64,000 bases of DNA from JAYODZ01 sp965662735 (GTDB lineage: Bacteria > Pseudomonadota > Alphaproteobacteria > RS24): NCBI GenBank assembly GCA_965662735.1, contig CBFIIU010000002.1:124001-188000 (forward strand), read 5' to 3'. The notes under the pieces were generated by a model, which had not been told where the DNA came from, did not search any database, and saw only the letters and a program-made list of their open reading frames with translations. The position numbers were made by a program, and so were the translations under genes. Numbering within the stretch: the stretch's first letter is position 1; every line of letters starts with the position of its first letter. This document shows positions 35,184-44,334 of the stretch, piece after piece.

Positions 35184-36383
35184 TTAACCAAGCGCAGCAA
35201 CGCCTGGTAAGGTTTTCCCTTCCAGCCATTCCAAAAATGCGCCACCGGCGGTTGAGATATAGGACATGTGATCTCCCGCGCCTGCATGGTTTAACGCGGC
35301 AACTGTGTCGCCGCCGCCAGCAATCGAGATCAGCTTGCTCTGTTGCGTGCGCTCGGCGGCATGACGCGCGGCCATATTGGTTGCTGTGTCAAATGGTTCG
35401 ATCTCGAACGCACCAAGCGGGCCATTCCAAATTAACGTTTCGGCACGGTCGATGGCCTTGCAAATCTGTTCAATTGATTGCGGGCCGCAATCTAAAATCA
35501 TTTGATCATCCGGAACAGCTTCAATGGAAACATGATGGGGCGTCTGCCCTGCCGCAAATTCGGGCGCGATGGCGGCGTCCACGGGCAGGATAATCTCGCA
35601 CTTATGGCGTGCCGCCATCTGCATGACCTCACGCGCGGTCTCCAGCATGGCGGTTTCGCACAGCGACGTACCGATGGCCACGCCTTGCGCCGCTAAAAAT
35701 GTATTGGCCATGCCGCCTCCGATGACCAACATATCCACTTTTTGCGTCAAATTGCCGAGGAGATCGAGCTTCGTCGAAATTTTGGCGCCGCCAATAATAG
35801 CGATCACAGGGCGCTTCGGTGTTTCCAGAGCTTGTTCAAGCGCGTCTAATTCAGTTTGCATGGCAAGCCCCACATAGGAAGGCAATATATGTGCAATCGC
35901 TTCGGTAGAGGCATGTGCGCGATGGGCTGCGGAAAACGCATCATTCACATACACATCACCCGCCTCCGCCAGGGCGGCGGCGAATTCGCGATTATTGGTT
36001 TCCTCTCCAGCATGAAACCGCGTGTTTTCAAGGATCGCGATGCCGCCATCGGAAAGCGCCGCGATCGCTTGATGGGCAGGGGCGCCGATACAATCCTCGG
36101 CAAAACTCACCGGACGATCCAAAAGTGTGCTTAGGGCGTTGACCACTGGGCGCAAGCTCATGCTCGGATTAATCTGTCCTTTAGGACGACCAAAATGCGA
36201 TAAAATGGCAAGGCGTGCGCCAGCATCGCTCAGTGCCGTGATTGTTGGCAAAACGCGTTGTAATCGTGTGGCATCGCGCAGCTTGCCATCGGCATCGAGC
36301 GGCACATTCAGATCAGCGCGCAGAAGCACGACTTTTCCTTGAACACCCTCGCTTAAAAGCGAGCTGAACCGTCGTGGCGCCAT
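35184..36383 (-). CDS. pgk: Phosphoglycerate kinase
   Basis: Transfers phosphate between 1,3-bisphosphoglycerate and ADP. Motifs: VLLRADLNVPLD, LSHFGRPKG, LENTRFHAGEETN, VNDAFSAAHRAHAS, IIGGAKISTKLDLL and the C-terminal nucleotide loop AGGGDTVAAL...YISTAGGAFLEWLEG. 399 residues. I used ATG 36383, which begins just after the gap stop; TTG 36392 is possible. Middle gene of gap-pgk-fba. Confidence 0.97.
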   Translation of the reverse strand: MAPRRFSSLLSEGVQGKVVLLRADLNVPLDADGKLRDATRLQRVLPTITALSDAGARLAILSHFGRPKGQINPSMSLRPVVNALSTLLDRPVSFAEDCIGAPAHQAIAALSDGGIAILENTRFHAGEETNNREFAAALAEAGDVYVNDAFSAAHRAHASTEAIAHILPSYVGLAMQTELDALEQALETPKRPVIAIIGGAKISTKLDLLGNLTQKVDMLVIGGGMANTFLAAQGVAIGTSLCETAMLETAREVMQMAARHKCEIILPVDAAIAPEFAAGQTPHHVSIEAVPDDQMILDCGPQSIEQICKAIDRAETLIWNGPLGAFEIEPFDTATNMAARHAAERTQQSKLISIAGGGDTVAALNHAGAGDHMSYISTAGGAFLEWLEGKTLPGVAALG

Positions 36384-36384
36384 A

Positions 36385-37392
36385 TTAACCAAGCTTCGCC
36401 ATGGTTACTGCGGTATCGCTCATCCGATTGGCAAATCCCCACTCATTGTCGTACCAGCTCAAAACACGGACCAGCTTGCCGTCCACAATTTGGGTCTGCG
36501 TGGCATCAAAGCTGGAAGAATGCGGGTTGTGGTTAAAATCGACAGAGACCAAAGGTAAATCGACAACATCCAAAACGCCTCGCAGGGGGCCTTTGGCGGC
36601 AGCCCGCATGGCGTCATTAATGCCATCGACCGTAACTTTTTTCTGAGGCGTGAAGACGAGGTCGATCATGGACACATTGGGGGTCGGCACGCGAATAGCG
36701 GTACCATCGAGTTTGCCGTTCAATTCAGGCAAAACCAGACCGACAGCCTTCGCTGCGCCCGTTGAGGTTGGGATCATGGAGAGCGAGGCGCTCCGTGCGC
36801 GCCGTGGATCGCTGTGCAATGTATCCACCGTGCGTTGGTCGCCTGTAAAGGCATGAACCGTGGTCATATATCCGCGTTCAATGCCGCAAAGTTTATTGAG
36901 CACTTGCGCAACGGGAGCCAGACAATTTGTGGTGCACGATGCATTGGAGACGATCTTATGCGATTTGCGCAATTTGGCGTGGTTCACGCCATAGACAACC
37001 GTCAAATCGGCATTTGTCGCGGGGGCGCTAATCAGCACTTTTTTGGCACCTGCTTCAAGGTGCTTAACGGCTTGATCGCGATGGGTGAACAGCCCCGTGC
37101 ATTCGAGAGCCACATCGACCCCTAATTCTTTCCAGGGCAACTGAGCGGGATCGCGCTCGGCATACACCTTAATCGGGCCGCGCCCGACATTCATGGATGA
37201 TTTGGTTGCCCGAACGCGGGCTGGGAAGGGGCCATGAATGCTATCATATTGTAAAAGAAGTGCATTGGCATCGACTGTTCCGAGATCATTAATAGCGACA
37301 ACTTCAATGTCCTTGCGGCCACTTTCGATAATGCTCCGCAAAACAAGGCGGCCGATCCGGCCAAAGCCATTAATTGCTACTTTTACTGCCAT
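36385..37392 (-). CDS. gap: Glyceraldehyde-3-phosphate dehydrogenase, type I
   Basis: Oxidises glyceraldehyde 3-phosphate to 1,3-bisphosphoglycerate. NAD-binding INGFGRIGRLVLR, active-site SNASCTTNCLAPVA with catalytic Cys, phosphate-binding HAFTGDQRTVD, and C-terminal WYDNEWGFANRM. The coenzyme-selecting acidic residue after strand 2 reads AINDLGTVD, which favours NAD. 335 residues. It abuts pgk and follows tkt by 62 bases; the tkt-gap-pgk-fba order serves glycolysis/gluconeogenesis and the pentose phosphate cycle. Confidence 0.97.
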   Translation of the reverse strand: MAVKVAINGFGRIGRLVLRSIIESGRKDIEVVAINDLGTVDANALLLQYDSIHGPFPARVRATKSSMNVGRGPIKVYAERDPAQLPWKELGVDVALECTGLFTHRDQAVKHLEAGAKKVLISAPATNADLTVVYGVNHAKLRKSHKIVSNASCTTNCLAPVAQVLNKLCGIERGYMTTVHAFTGDQRTVDTLHSDPRRARSASLSMIPTSTGAAKAVGLVLPELNGKLDGTAIRVPTPNVSMIDLVFTPQKKVTVDGINDAMRAAAKGPLRGVLDVVDLPLVSVDFNHNPHSSSFDATQTQIVDGKLVRVLSWYDNEWGFANRMSDTAVTMAKLG

Positions 37393-37454
37393 GAGATTTT
37401 CCTTCCTTTTTCGCCTAAGAGACGTTTTTCCGAACGATCTATTATATGATCTGC

Positions 37455-39458
37455 TTATCCTTGATTGAGGGCGTCGCGCGCGGCTTGCGCAATCGCCTCT
37501 GGGGTTATGCCGAAATGCTTGTATAAGTCTGGGGCAGGGCCACTGGCGCCAAAACCGGACATGCCGATAAATTTATCTTCGGGGCGCAAAAACGCATCCC
37601 AGCTCTGGCGAATGGCGGCTTCAACGCCGATCCGTACCTGAGCATCACCGAGAATATCGGCTTGGTAGCTGGGGCTTTGTTGGGCAAATAATTCAAAGCA
37701 GGGCGCCGAGATGACCCGTGCTTTAATATTGTCGGCACTCAAAAGTTCGCGGGCGCGCATGGCGAGGCTCACTTCAGATCCGGTTGCAAAAAGCGACACA
37801 TCCGCGTCTTTTTCCGGGGCTAATTCATAGGCCCCAAAGCTGCATAGGTTCTTCTCGCTATAGTCGCGCAATGCCGGTACCCCTTGTCGGGTTAAAGCTA
37901 ACACGCTCGGCGCATGCTGGGCTTCAAGCGCTGCCTGCCAGCATTCCAAGGTTTCGATGGCATCGGCAGGGCGGAAGACCAAACAATTAGGGATGGCGCG
38001 CAAGGCGGCCAGATGCTCGACCGGTTGATGGGTCGGCCCATCTTCCCCAAGGCCAATACTGTCATGCGTCAAGACATGAATAGTGCGGATCCCCATTAAG
38101 GCGCCAAGGCGAATGGCCGGACGACTGTAGTCTGAGAATACTAAAAAGGTTCCCGAATAAGGGATCAATCCGCCATGCAAGGCCATGCCATTCATGGCGG
38201 CGGCCATCCCAAATTCGCGAATGCCATAATGGATAAAACGTCCATCAAAGGCTTGCGGCTGAATGGCGGCTTGATCGGGTGTGCGTGTATTGTTGGAGCC
38301 TGTGAGATCCGCTGAGCCCCCAATCATTTCGGGCACAGCTGGAACGATCGCTTTCAGTGCCTCTTCCGAGGCTTTGCGGGTCGCCCAACCGGGTTTCTCT
38401 GTCGCGAGATGTTGCTTGAATTGATTAATTATTTCCGGCAGCGCGCTTGGAAGATCGCCGGCTATGGTGCGTTCGAAGCGCCGCCGCATATCCGCTGGCT
38501 GTTCGTTGTCGAGCCGCGCCTCCCAGCATTTACGGGCAGAGGCGTGTGCCCGCCCCGCCATGCGCCAGGCATCCAAAATATCCGCCGGCACGTCGAAGGC
38601 AGCGGCGGTCCATCCGAGCGCCGCCTTGGCCTTTTCGATCTCATCAGCGCCCAGAGGCGCGCCATGCGAGGACGAGGTCCCTTGTTTGTTCGGTGCGCCA
38701 AATCCAATGACGGTTTGACAGGCGATGAGGGTCGGCACATCGGAGAGTTTGGCCTGCGTGATCGCCTCATCAATCGCGTCCATATCGTGGCCATCAACGC
38801 GCAATGCGGCCCAGCCGGCTGCTTCAAAGCGGGCTAATGCGTCGCCCGACTCGCTCAAGGAAAGGGGGCCATCAATTGAAATGCCATTATCATCATAGAG
38901 CACGATCAACCGAGACAGTTTTAAATGGCCGGCCAGACCAATGGCTTCATGGCTCACACCTTCCATCAAATCACCATCGGAGGCGATGACATAGGTGTGA
39001 TGGTTAACGACATCATCTCCAAATCGAGCATTGAGCAAGCGCTCGGCGAGCGCCATTCCAACCGCCGTCGCCAGCCCTTGGCCCAACGGACCCGTGGTTG
39101 TTTCAATACCGTTTGCGTGGCCATATTCGGGGTGGCCGGCTGTTTTTGCGCCGAGCTGGCGAAAGTTTTTAAGGTCGTCGATCGACATATCTTGATAGCC
39201 GAGCAAATAATGCAGGGCATATTGCAACATCGACCCATGGCCCGCCGAGAGGACAAAGCGATCGCGATCGGGCCATTGAGGATGTAAGGGATCAATTTTA
39301 AGGTGTTTGGCGAACAAGACCGTCGCTATATCGGCAGCCCCCATGGGCATGCCAGGGTGTCCCGACTGCGCGGCCTCAACTGCGTCCATGGCAAGGGCGC
39401 GAATGGCATTGGCCATTTTTGTTCGCATATCGCGATCGAGAATAGGATCTCCGGCCAT
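37455..39458 (-). CDS. tkt: Transketolase
   Basis: Thiamine diphosphate enzyme moving two-carbon units between sugar phosphates. It has SGHPGMPMGAAD, GPLGQGLATAVGMA, the TPP motif SDGDLMEGVSHEA, HDSIGLGEDGPTHQPVEHLA and FGASGPAPDLYKHFGI. 667 residues. ATG 39458 (MAGDPIL) is chosen because GGAGGA lies 5 bases before it; a frame open to 39512 is not needed. First gene of the tkt-gap-pgk-fba cluster. Its leader holds a 21-base repeat. Confidence 0.96.
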   Translation of the reverse strand: MAGDPILDRDMRTKMANAIRALAMDAVEAAQSGHPGMPMGAADIATVLFAKHLKIDPLHPQWPDRDRFVLSAGHGSMLQYALHYLLGYQDMSIDDLKNFRQLGAKTAGHPEYGHANGIETTTGPLGQGLATAVGMALAERLLNARFGDDVVNHHTYVIASDGDLMEGVSHEAIGLAGHLKLSRLIVLYDDNGISIDGPLSLSESGDALARFEAAGWAALRVDGHDMDAIDEAITQAKLSDVPTLIACQTVIGFGAPNKQGTSSSHGAPLGADEIEKAKAALGWTAAAFDVPADILDAWRMAGRAHASARKCWEARLDNEQPADMRRRFERTIAGDLPSALPEIINQFKQHLATEKPGWATRKASEEALKAIVPAVPEMIGGSADLTGSNNTRTPDQAAIQPQAFDGRFIHYGIREFGMAAAMNGMALHGGLIPYSGTFLVFSDYSRPAIRLGALMGIRTIHVLTHDSIGLGEDGPTHQPVEHLAALRAIPNCLVFRPADAIETLECWQAALEAQHAPSVLALTRQGVPALRDYSEKNLCSFGAYELAPEKDADVSLFATGSEVSLAMRARELLSADNIKARVISAPCFELFAQQSPSYQADILGDAQVRIGVEAAIRQSWDAFLRPEDKFIGMSGFGASGPAPDLYKHFGITPEAIAQAARDALNQG

Positions 39459-39907
39459 TATGTCCTCCATCGACGTTAACGCCTCGTGTGTCGACACTAT
39501 ATCTTTTTCCATTCACATCTTGCACAACGGATATTGATCTGTGCCCAACTATTTGTGTCTTAAGACCAGTCATTCGTGTCTCAAGACCAATTATTTGTGT
39601 CCAAGATAGGCGCGTCGGGCGCTTCGATGTGCCCGATGCGGCCGCAAGATGACTTTAACAAGGCCTCTAGTCAATGCCGATTCTGTTTTTTGCGGTATAG
39701 TTTTTCAGCTTTTTCTGCCTCCTGATCCGACTAAACGCAGGAGCCAGGGACTAAATCTCGCCGGCGCGCGCCAACGAGGTGTTTCGTGATCCTATGCTCT
39801 AATTTAAGCGTGCAATGTTTTGTCCACCCTTCATATTAAGCGTTGCCCCTGAGATAACCGATGTCGACGCCTTGCTCCGGTCTGGCAGATCACATAAACT
39901 CCTCTCC
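39459..39907. other. Divergent intergenic region between tkt and the zapA group
   Basis: About 450 bases with no convincing gene; frames here are short and lack ribosome binding sites. It holds a 21-base repeat (39547-39606), a T-rich stretch (39680-39718), and presumably two divergent promoters, for which I see only weak boxes. A frame reading into the DUF4164 gene from ATG 39815 is open, so that gene might start earlier. Confidence 0.5.
39547..39606. repeat. 21-base degenerate tandem repeat upstream of tkt
   Basis: AACTATTTGTGTCTTAAGACC, AGTCATTCGTGTCTCAAGACC and a shortened third AATTATTTGTGTCCAAGATA. The shared core is TTTGTGTCttAAGACC. It lies 89-148 bases before the tkt start. Confidence 0.85.
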
Positions 39908-40192
39908 ATGACCGCACATGAACCCTCGGAACATCGCTCTCCGGAGCAAGCTCTCGCCACATTGACAACGGCCATTGGGGGGTTGTCCGAGCGCATGTTG
40001 CGGAAAGCCGAGCGCGCCCGAGATCAGCTACAGCAATTGGATAGTGAAAACACCCAATTGAGGCTTGAAATTGCGGAGTTGAAGAAAAAAGTTGCGCTGC
40101 TTGAGAGCGCCACCCAGCGTGCCACGCAGCAAATTGATAAAGCCATTGAGACGGTCGATGGTCTCGATCGGGAGATTTCGGGCCATGGCTGA
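39908..40192 (+). CDS. DUF4164 coiled-coil protein
   Basis: A 94-residue protein that is almost all helix: residues ~30-90 form a coiled coil (LSERMLRKAERARDQLQQLD, ENTQLRLEIAELKKKVALLE). DUF4164 genes sit directly before zapA in many alphaproteobacteria, which suggests a cell-division accessory role, but none is established. The stop overlaps the zapA start (ATGGCTGA). I chose ATG 39908; ATG 39815 would add 31 residues of unconvincing sequence. Confidence 0.75.
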   Translation: MTAHEPSEHRSPEQALATLTTAIGGLSERMLRKAERARDQLQQLDSENTQLRLEIAELKKKVALLESATQRATQQIDKAIETVDGLDREISGHG

Positions 40193-40598
40193 GTTGGAAC
40201 TATGGATTGATAACCGCCCGCTATCTGTCTCGGTTCCGGCTGAGGACGAACAGCGTGTGCGTGCGCTTGCCGATGANNNNNNNNNNNNNNNNNNNNNNNN
40301 NNNNNNNNNNNNNNNNNNNNNNNNNNNNNNNNNNNNNNNNNNNNNNNNNNNNNNNNNNNNNNNNNNNNNNNNNNNNNNNNNNNNNNNNNNNNNNNNNNNN
40401 NNNNNNNNNNNNNNNNNNNNNNNNNNNNNNNNNNNNNNNNNNNNNNNNNNNNNNNNNNNNNNNNNNNNNNNNNNNNNNNNNNNNNNNNNNNNNNNNNNNN
40501 NNNNNNNNNNNNNNNNNNNNNNNNNNNNNNNNNNNNNNNNNNNNNNNNTTTACGTCAGCGCTTTCGCGCGCGTCGAGGATGGCGTATATTGGCGATAA
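40185..40598 (+). CDS. zapA: Cell division protein ZapA (middle masked)
   Basis: ZapA bundles FtsZ filaments at the division ring. The N-terminus MAELELWIDNRPLSVSVPAEDEQ continues to RVRALAD, as in ZapA proteins (short beta strand, then the E/D-E-RVR-LA helix). Bases 40277-40548 are masked. If the mask is length-true, the frame resumes with YVSAFARVEDGVYWR and stops at 40598, giving 137 residues. The place between a DUF4164 gene and 6S RNA-fau supports the call. Confidence 0.8.
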   Translation: MAELELWIDNRPLSVSVPAEDEQRVRALADXXXXXXXXXXXXXXXXXXXXXXXXXXXXXXXXXXXXXXXXXXXXXXXXXXXXXXXXXXXXXXXXXXXXXXXXXXXXXXXXXXXXXXXXXXXXYVSAFARVEDGVYWR

Positions 40599-40603
40599 GA
40601 AAA

Positions 40604-40768
40604 GGCGTGGGACTACCCGGTTCGAGGAAGCATATTTTTCTCGGGACCTTACGATCCTTAAGGGAACTGTCCCTGCACTAGACCGTGGTTTGGAGCATAT
40701 GGTGCCCACCTACTCATGTAGGTCACCGAGGGTCATGCGAGAGACGGCCAGGGTGGTCCCACATTCGC
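40604..40768 (+). ncRNA. ssrS: 6S RNA (RNA polymerase-binding regulator)
   Basis: The closing stem is visible: GTGGGACTACC (40607-40617) pairs with GGTGGTCCCAC (40752-40762) with one G-U. Between them lies a long interrupted hairpin with the family-like CTCGGGACCTTA, GGGAACTGTCCCTGCAC and GGTGCCCACCT blocks and a large central bubble. The length (~160 bases) and the place between zapA and fau match 6S RNA in E. coli and alphaproteobacteria. 6S RNA mimics an open promoter and traps the housekeeping RNA polymerase in stationary phase. The ends are approximate. Confidence 0.88.
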
Positions 40769-40799
40769 CCATTGTAACTGAGATGATGAAAGACACGGC

Positions 40800-41462
40800 A
40801 TGATGGAGGCGAGACCAACGCCCTCAGATAAGACATTGTTGCGAAGACAGATGTCGGCTCGACGGCGGGCTTTTCAAGGCACGGCGCGGGAAGAGGAAGA
40901 GGCCGCCTGTCTCGATCGCATGAGGACGTGCTTTAATCTGAACGCTCAATCGAGCGTTCAATCGGGTGCTCATTCGAGTGTCGCGCAACCCGCTCCAGAG
41001 CCATCGCCCACATTATGCGTGGCCGGTTATATGGCGGATGATGGTGAATTAAATGTCGCGCCAATTTTGCTGTGGCTTCAGACCTTAGGGTGTCGCCTGG
41101 CTTTGCCCTCGGCACATGATGAGGGGGCACTCATTTTTCGGGAATGGGACGGCACGTCTCTCGTAACCGGACGCTATGGGATTAAAGAAGCCACGGGCGA
41201 CCCGTGCGAGCCCGATTTGATTTTAGTGCCCCTGCTTGCATGCGATGATCACGGTGCGCGCTTAGGGCGGGGCGGCGGTTATTACGATCAGTGGCTCGCT
41301 TCTCGGGGGACAAATGTTTACCGCTTGGGGGTTGCTTTTTCTTTCCAATGTGTTGACACCGTGCCGGTAGAGGCCCACGACCAAAGGCTCGATGGGATAT
41401 TAAGTGCAAAGGGTTTTCGCCAATGTCGGCCGCATCCCCATGATGCGCGACTTTGGCTGTGA
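40800..41462 (+). CDS. fau: 5-formyltetrahydrofolate cyclo-ligase
   Basis: ATP-dependent conversion of 5-formyl-THF to 5,10-methenyl-THF. Family signs: KTLLRRQMSARRRAF at the start, IKEATGDPCEPDLILVPLLACD, and the LGRGGGYYDQWL active-site loop near residue 158. 220 residues, slightly long because residues ~49-60 are a repeat-derived linker (AQSS-VQSG-AHSS). Placed right after 6S RNA, as in E. coli (ygfA), so a shared transcript is likely. Confidence 0.93.
   Translation: MMEARPTPSDKTLLRRQMSARRRAFQGTAREEEEAACLDRMRTCFNLNAQSSVQSGAHSSVAQPAPEPSPTLCVAGYMADDGELNVAPILLWLQTLGCRLALPSAHDEGALIFREWDGTSLVTGRYGIKEATGDPCEPDLILVPLLACDDHGARLGRGGGYYDQWLASRGTNVYRLGVAFSFQCVDTVPVEAHDQRLDGILSAKGFRQCRPHPHDARLWL
40944..40979 (+). 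repeat. 3 x 12-base degenerate in-frame repeat in fau
   Basis: GCTCAATCGAGC, GTTCAATCGGGT and GCTCATTCGAGT encode AQSS, VQSG and AHSS in a linker before the conserved PTLCVAGYM strand. Confidence 0.75.
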
Positions 41463-41496
41463 TGAGATGATGCGATAGAATTGGATAAGGGGATCG

Positions 41497-42309
41497 ATGC
41501 GTATTTTATTTTTAGGTGATGTTGTTGGTCGCGCGGCGCGCGAGGCGGTGGTACGACGGGTGCCGCATTTACGCACTCAATTGTCCTTGGATGCGGTGAT
41601 CGTCAATGGCGAGAACGCGGCGGGCGGCTTTGGAATTACGCCGGCCATCGCCGATGCGTTTTTTGATGCGGGCGTTGATGTGATTACCACGGGCAACCAC
41701 GCCTGGGATCAAGCGGATATTCAAACCTATATCGAACACGNNNNNNNNNNNNNNNNNNNNNNNNNNNNNNNNNNNNNNNNNNNNNNCCGCGGTGTGGGGT
41801 TGTTTGCGATTGGGGGGCAGAATTTATTAGTGGTCAATGTAATGGGGCAGTTGTTTATGGAAAGCTTGGATTGCCCATTTGCTAGCATTGAACGCGAGCT
41901 GACGGCGAGCCCGTTGCGTGACGTTGCCGACGCCATTGTCGTTGATGTTCATGCCGAGGCTTCTTCTGAAAAAATGGCTATGGGTCATTTTTGCGATGGC
42001 CTCGTGTCCTTAGTGGTTGGTACACACACGCACACGCCCTCGGCTGACGCACAAATTTTACCAGCCGGAACAGCCTATCAGACGGATGCCGGCATGTGTG
42101 GTGACTACGATAGCGTGATCGGCATGCAAAAAGAGGAAGCGCTAAGTCGGTTCCTCACCAAAATGCGACGGGGCCGCTTGCAGCCCGCTTTGGGCGAGCC
42201 CAGTTTGTGCGGGGTGATCGTCGAAACCGATCCGGCCTCAGGTCTGGCGCGGAGCATTGTTCCATTCCGGGAGGGCGGGAGGCTGGCCAGCACGGAGCCT
42301 TCGCGCTAG
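41497..42309 (+). CDS. YmdB-like metallophosphatase (TIGR00282 family)
   Basis: A 270-residue calcineurin-like phosphoesterase. It opens with the metal motif FLGDVVGRAARE, then VNGENAAGGFGI, TTGNHAWDQADI, VDVHAEASSEK, and the C-terminal GTHTHTPSADAQILP, GTAYQTDAGMCGDYDSVIGM. The Bacillus member YmdB hydrolyses 2',3'-cyclic nucleotides; the role in alphaproteobacteria is unknown. Bases 41741-41786 are masked with the frame kept. Do not confuse it with the unrelated E. coli YmdB macrodomain protein. Confidence 0.9.
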   Translation: MRILFLGDVVGRAAREAVVRRVPHLRTQLSLDAVIVNGENAAGGFGITPAIADAFFDAGVDVITTGNHAWDQADIQTYIEHXXXXXXXXXXXXXXXXRGVGLFAIGGQNLLVVNVMGQLFMESLDCPFASIERELTASPLRDVADAIVVDVHAEASSEKMAMGHFCDGLVSLVVGTHTHTPSADAQILPAGTAYQTDAGMCGDYDSVIGMQKEEALSRFLTKMRRGRLQPALGEPSLCGVIVETDPASGLARSIVPFREGGRLASTEPSR

Positions 42310-42387
42310 AGTGTCGTTGATTCGCGCACAGGCCAAAGCGCGTTGCGCCATGGTCAATGCCCCATCATAAAGCGAGCGAGTAAAGAC

Positions 42388-43134
42388 ATGGCAGGACATT
42401 CAAAATTTAAAAATATTCAACATCGCAAAGGCGCGCAGGATAAGAAACGGGCGCGTATCTTTGCGCGTCTGGCCAAGGAAATTACCGTCGCCGCAAAAAT
42501 GGGTGCGCCCGATCCCAATAGTAATCCGCGCTTGCGCACGGCTGTTTTGGCGGCGCGGGCACAGAATATGCCGAAAGATAATATTGAGCGTGCCATCAAG
42601 AAGAGCGCGGATAAAGATGCCGCCGCCTATGAAGAGATCCGGTATGAGGGATTTGGCCCTGCGGGCATTGGGGTGATTGTTGAAACGCTGAGCGATAATC
42701 GAAATCGAACCGCGAGCGAAGTGCGGGCTGCATTCTCAAAAAATGGCGGAAATATGGGCGAAACCGGCTCGGTCTCTTTTATGTTCGATCGCGTAGGTGC
42801 GGTTGAATATCCGGCAGAGGTCGCAGATGCCGAGGCGGTGTTTGAAGCGGCAATCGAAGCCGGCGCGGATGATGTTGATAGTTCAGGCGAGGGCCACGAA
42901 ATTTTATGCGCGCTCGAAGAGTTGCATCAGCTGGTGCAATCGCTCGAAGAAAAATTAGGCCCACCCAGCGCCGCCCAAATTGTATGGCGCCCGCAAAACA
43001 CCATTAATGTTGACGGAGAGGCCGCGGAACAGGTTTTAAAATTTATCGAAGCGCTTGATGATTTGGATGATGTGCAAAATGTCTATGCCAATTTTGATAT
43101 TTCCGACGAAATTTTAGATCAGCTGTCGGCTTGA
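42388..43134 (+). CDS. yebC: YebC/PmpR family DNA-binding / translation protein
   Basis: 248 residues with the family opening MAGHSKFKNIQHRKGAQDKK, RLRTAVLAARAQNMPKDNIERAI, YEGFGPAGIGVIVE, and KNGGNMGETGSVSFMF. YebC-family proteins have been described as transcription factors and, more recently, as ribosome-associated factors easing polyproline stalls; both roles are from the literature. I chose ATG 42388. It precedes ruvC, the normal alphaproteobacterial order. Confidence 0.96.
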   Translation: MAGHSKFKNIQHRKGAQDKKRARIFARLAKEITVAAKMGAPDPNSNPRLRTAVLAARAQNMPKDNIERAIKKSADKDAAAYEEIRYEGFGPAGIGVIVETLSDNRNRTASEVRAAFSKNGGNMGETGSVSFMFDRVGAVEYPAEVADAEAVFEAAIEAGADDVDSSGEGHEILCALEELHQLVQSLEEKLGPPSAAQIVWRPQNTINVDGEAAEQVLKFIEALDDLDDVQNVYANFDISDEILDQLSA

Positions 43135-43231
43135 CCACAGGACAGCGCACAGATGTATGATGAAGACATGTTAACAGCTTCCGTCAGATTTCTCCCTCAG
43201 GCCTCGGTCCAGCCGTCGGGATTGGGGGCGC

Positions 43232-43747
43232 ATGCCTAGCCCTCGCACGCGGCGTATTATGGGGCTTGATCCGGGCTTGCGATCAATGGGGTGGGGCGTG
43301 ATCTCGGTCACCGGCAACAAATTGGCCTATGAGGCGAGTGGGGTCGTGCGAACAAAATCGAATGATAATTTAGCGACCCGTCTGGTGTGTTTAGAGCGCG
43401 GGCTTTCAGACGCTCTGGCCAGCTGGTCGCCTGACGAAGTCGCGGTTGAGAATAGCTTCGTGAACAAAGATCCTGTCGGTAGCTTNNNNNNNNNNNNNNN
43501 NNNNNNNNNNNNNNNNNNNNNNNNNNNNNNNNNNNNNNNNNNNNNNNNNNNNNNNNNNNNNNNNNNNNNNNNNNNNNNNNNNNNNNNNNNNNNNNNNNNN
43601 NNNNNNNNNNNNNNNNNNNNNNNNNNNAATATGCTTCTGCCCTCCGCATCGCCCGAAGATGATCATGCGGCAGACGCATTGGCGATTGCGATCGCCCATG
43701 CCTATAGCGCAAGGGTGGGGATGCTCGCAGATAAGGCAGCGTCATGA
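43232..43747 (+). CDS. ruvC: Holliday junction endonuclease RuvC (partly masked)
   Basis: Resolves Holliday junctions with RuvAB. Acidic residues of the active site: Asp in MGLDPGLRSMGWG, Glu in VAVENSFVN, and the C-terminal DDHAADALAIAIAH pair. Bases 43486-43627 are masked with the frame kept; 171 residues is normal. Its stop overlaps the ruvA start (ATGA), so the three ruv genes are coupled. Confidence 0.95.
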   Translation: MPSPRTRRIMGLDPGLRSMGWGVISVTGNKLAYEASGVVRTKSNDNLATRLVCLERGLSDALASWSPDEVAVENSFVNKDPVGSXXXXXXXXXXXXXXXXXXXXXXXXXXXXXXXXXXXXXXXXXXXXXXXXNMLLPSASPEDDHAADALAIAIAHAYSARVGMLADKAAS

Positions 43748-44334
43748 TTGCGTATTTGCAGGGCGTTTTCACGGGTACGCGCGATCAGGCGGTCATTCTA
43801 GATGTCCATGGGGTGGGCTATCTTGTCGAGGTGAGTGCGCGATTGCTGAGCCAATTGCCAGCTTCGGGGGAGACTCTTTCCCTGTTTATCGAGACGTATG
43901 TGCGCGAAGATCAGTTTCGCTTGTTCGGCTTTGACAATGATCTCGAGCGGCAATGGTTTAAACTCCTAATGGGTGTGCAGGGTGTGGGCGCCAAAGTGGC
44001 GCTTGCAATATTGGGCATTTTAAGCCCCGACGAATTGGGTCAATCGATCGCCGCGCAAGATAAAGCAATGATCGGGCGTGCCCCCGGTGTTGGGCCAAAA
44101 GTAGCGCAGCGGATTGTCCAAGAGTTGAAAGATAAAGGACCTGAGGGCAGCTTTGTTATAACCGATCAAGCTCCGTCGGCCTCGCGGGAATTGGAAGATG
44201 CGTTATCCGCGCTGACCAATTTGGGCTATCCCCAAGCCAGCGCCTTTCCGGTCTTGCAGCGGTTGCGGGCCGCTGATCCGAGTAGTGGCGTACAGGATCT
44301 CATTAAAGGGGCGTTGCGGGAGATGTCTCAATGA
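43744..44334 (+). CDS. ruvA: Holliday junction branch migration protein RuvA
   Basis: Tetrameric junction-binding protein that loads RuvB. OB-fold N-terminus (MIAYLQGVFTG, VHGVGYLVEVS), two helix-hairpin-helix motifs (MGVQGVGAKVALAILG, APGVGPKVAQRIVQEL), and a C-terminal UBA-like RuvB-binding domain (ELEDALSALTNLGYPQ). 196 residues. It overlaps ruvC and ruvB by 4 bases each. Confidence 0.97.
   Translation: MIAYLQGVFTGTRDQAVILDVHGVGYLVEVSARLLSQLPASGETLSLFIETYVREDQFRLFGFDNDLERQWFKLLMGVQGVGAKVALAILGILSPDELGQSIAAQDKAMIGRAPGVGPKVAQRIVQELKDKGPEGSFVITDQAPSASRELEDALSALTNLGYPQASAFPVLQRLRAADPSSGVQDLIKGALREMSQ

Noticed and set aside
40207..40803. Open frame running from zapA through the mask and 6S RNA to fau
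   Set aside because: It lacks ZapA's start, and its visible 3' part is the 6S RNA sequence, which folds as an RNA.
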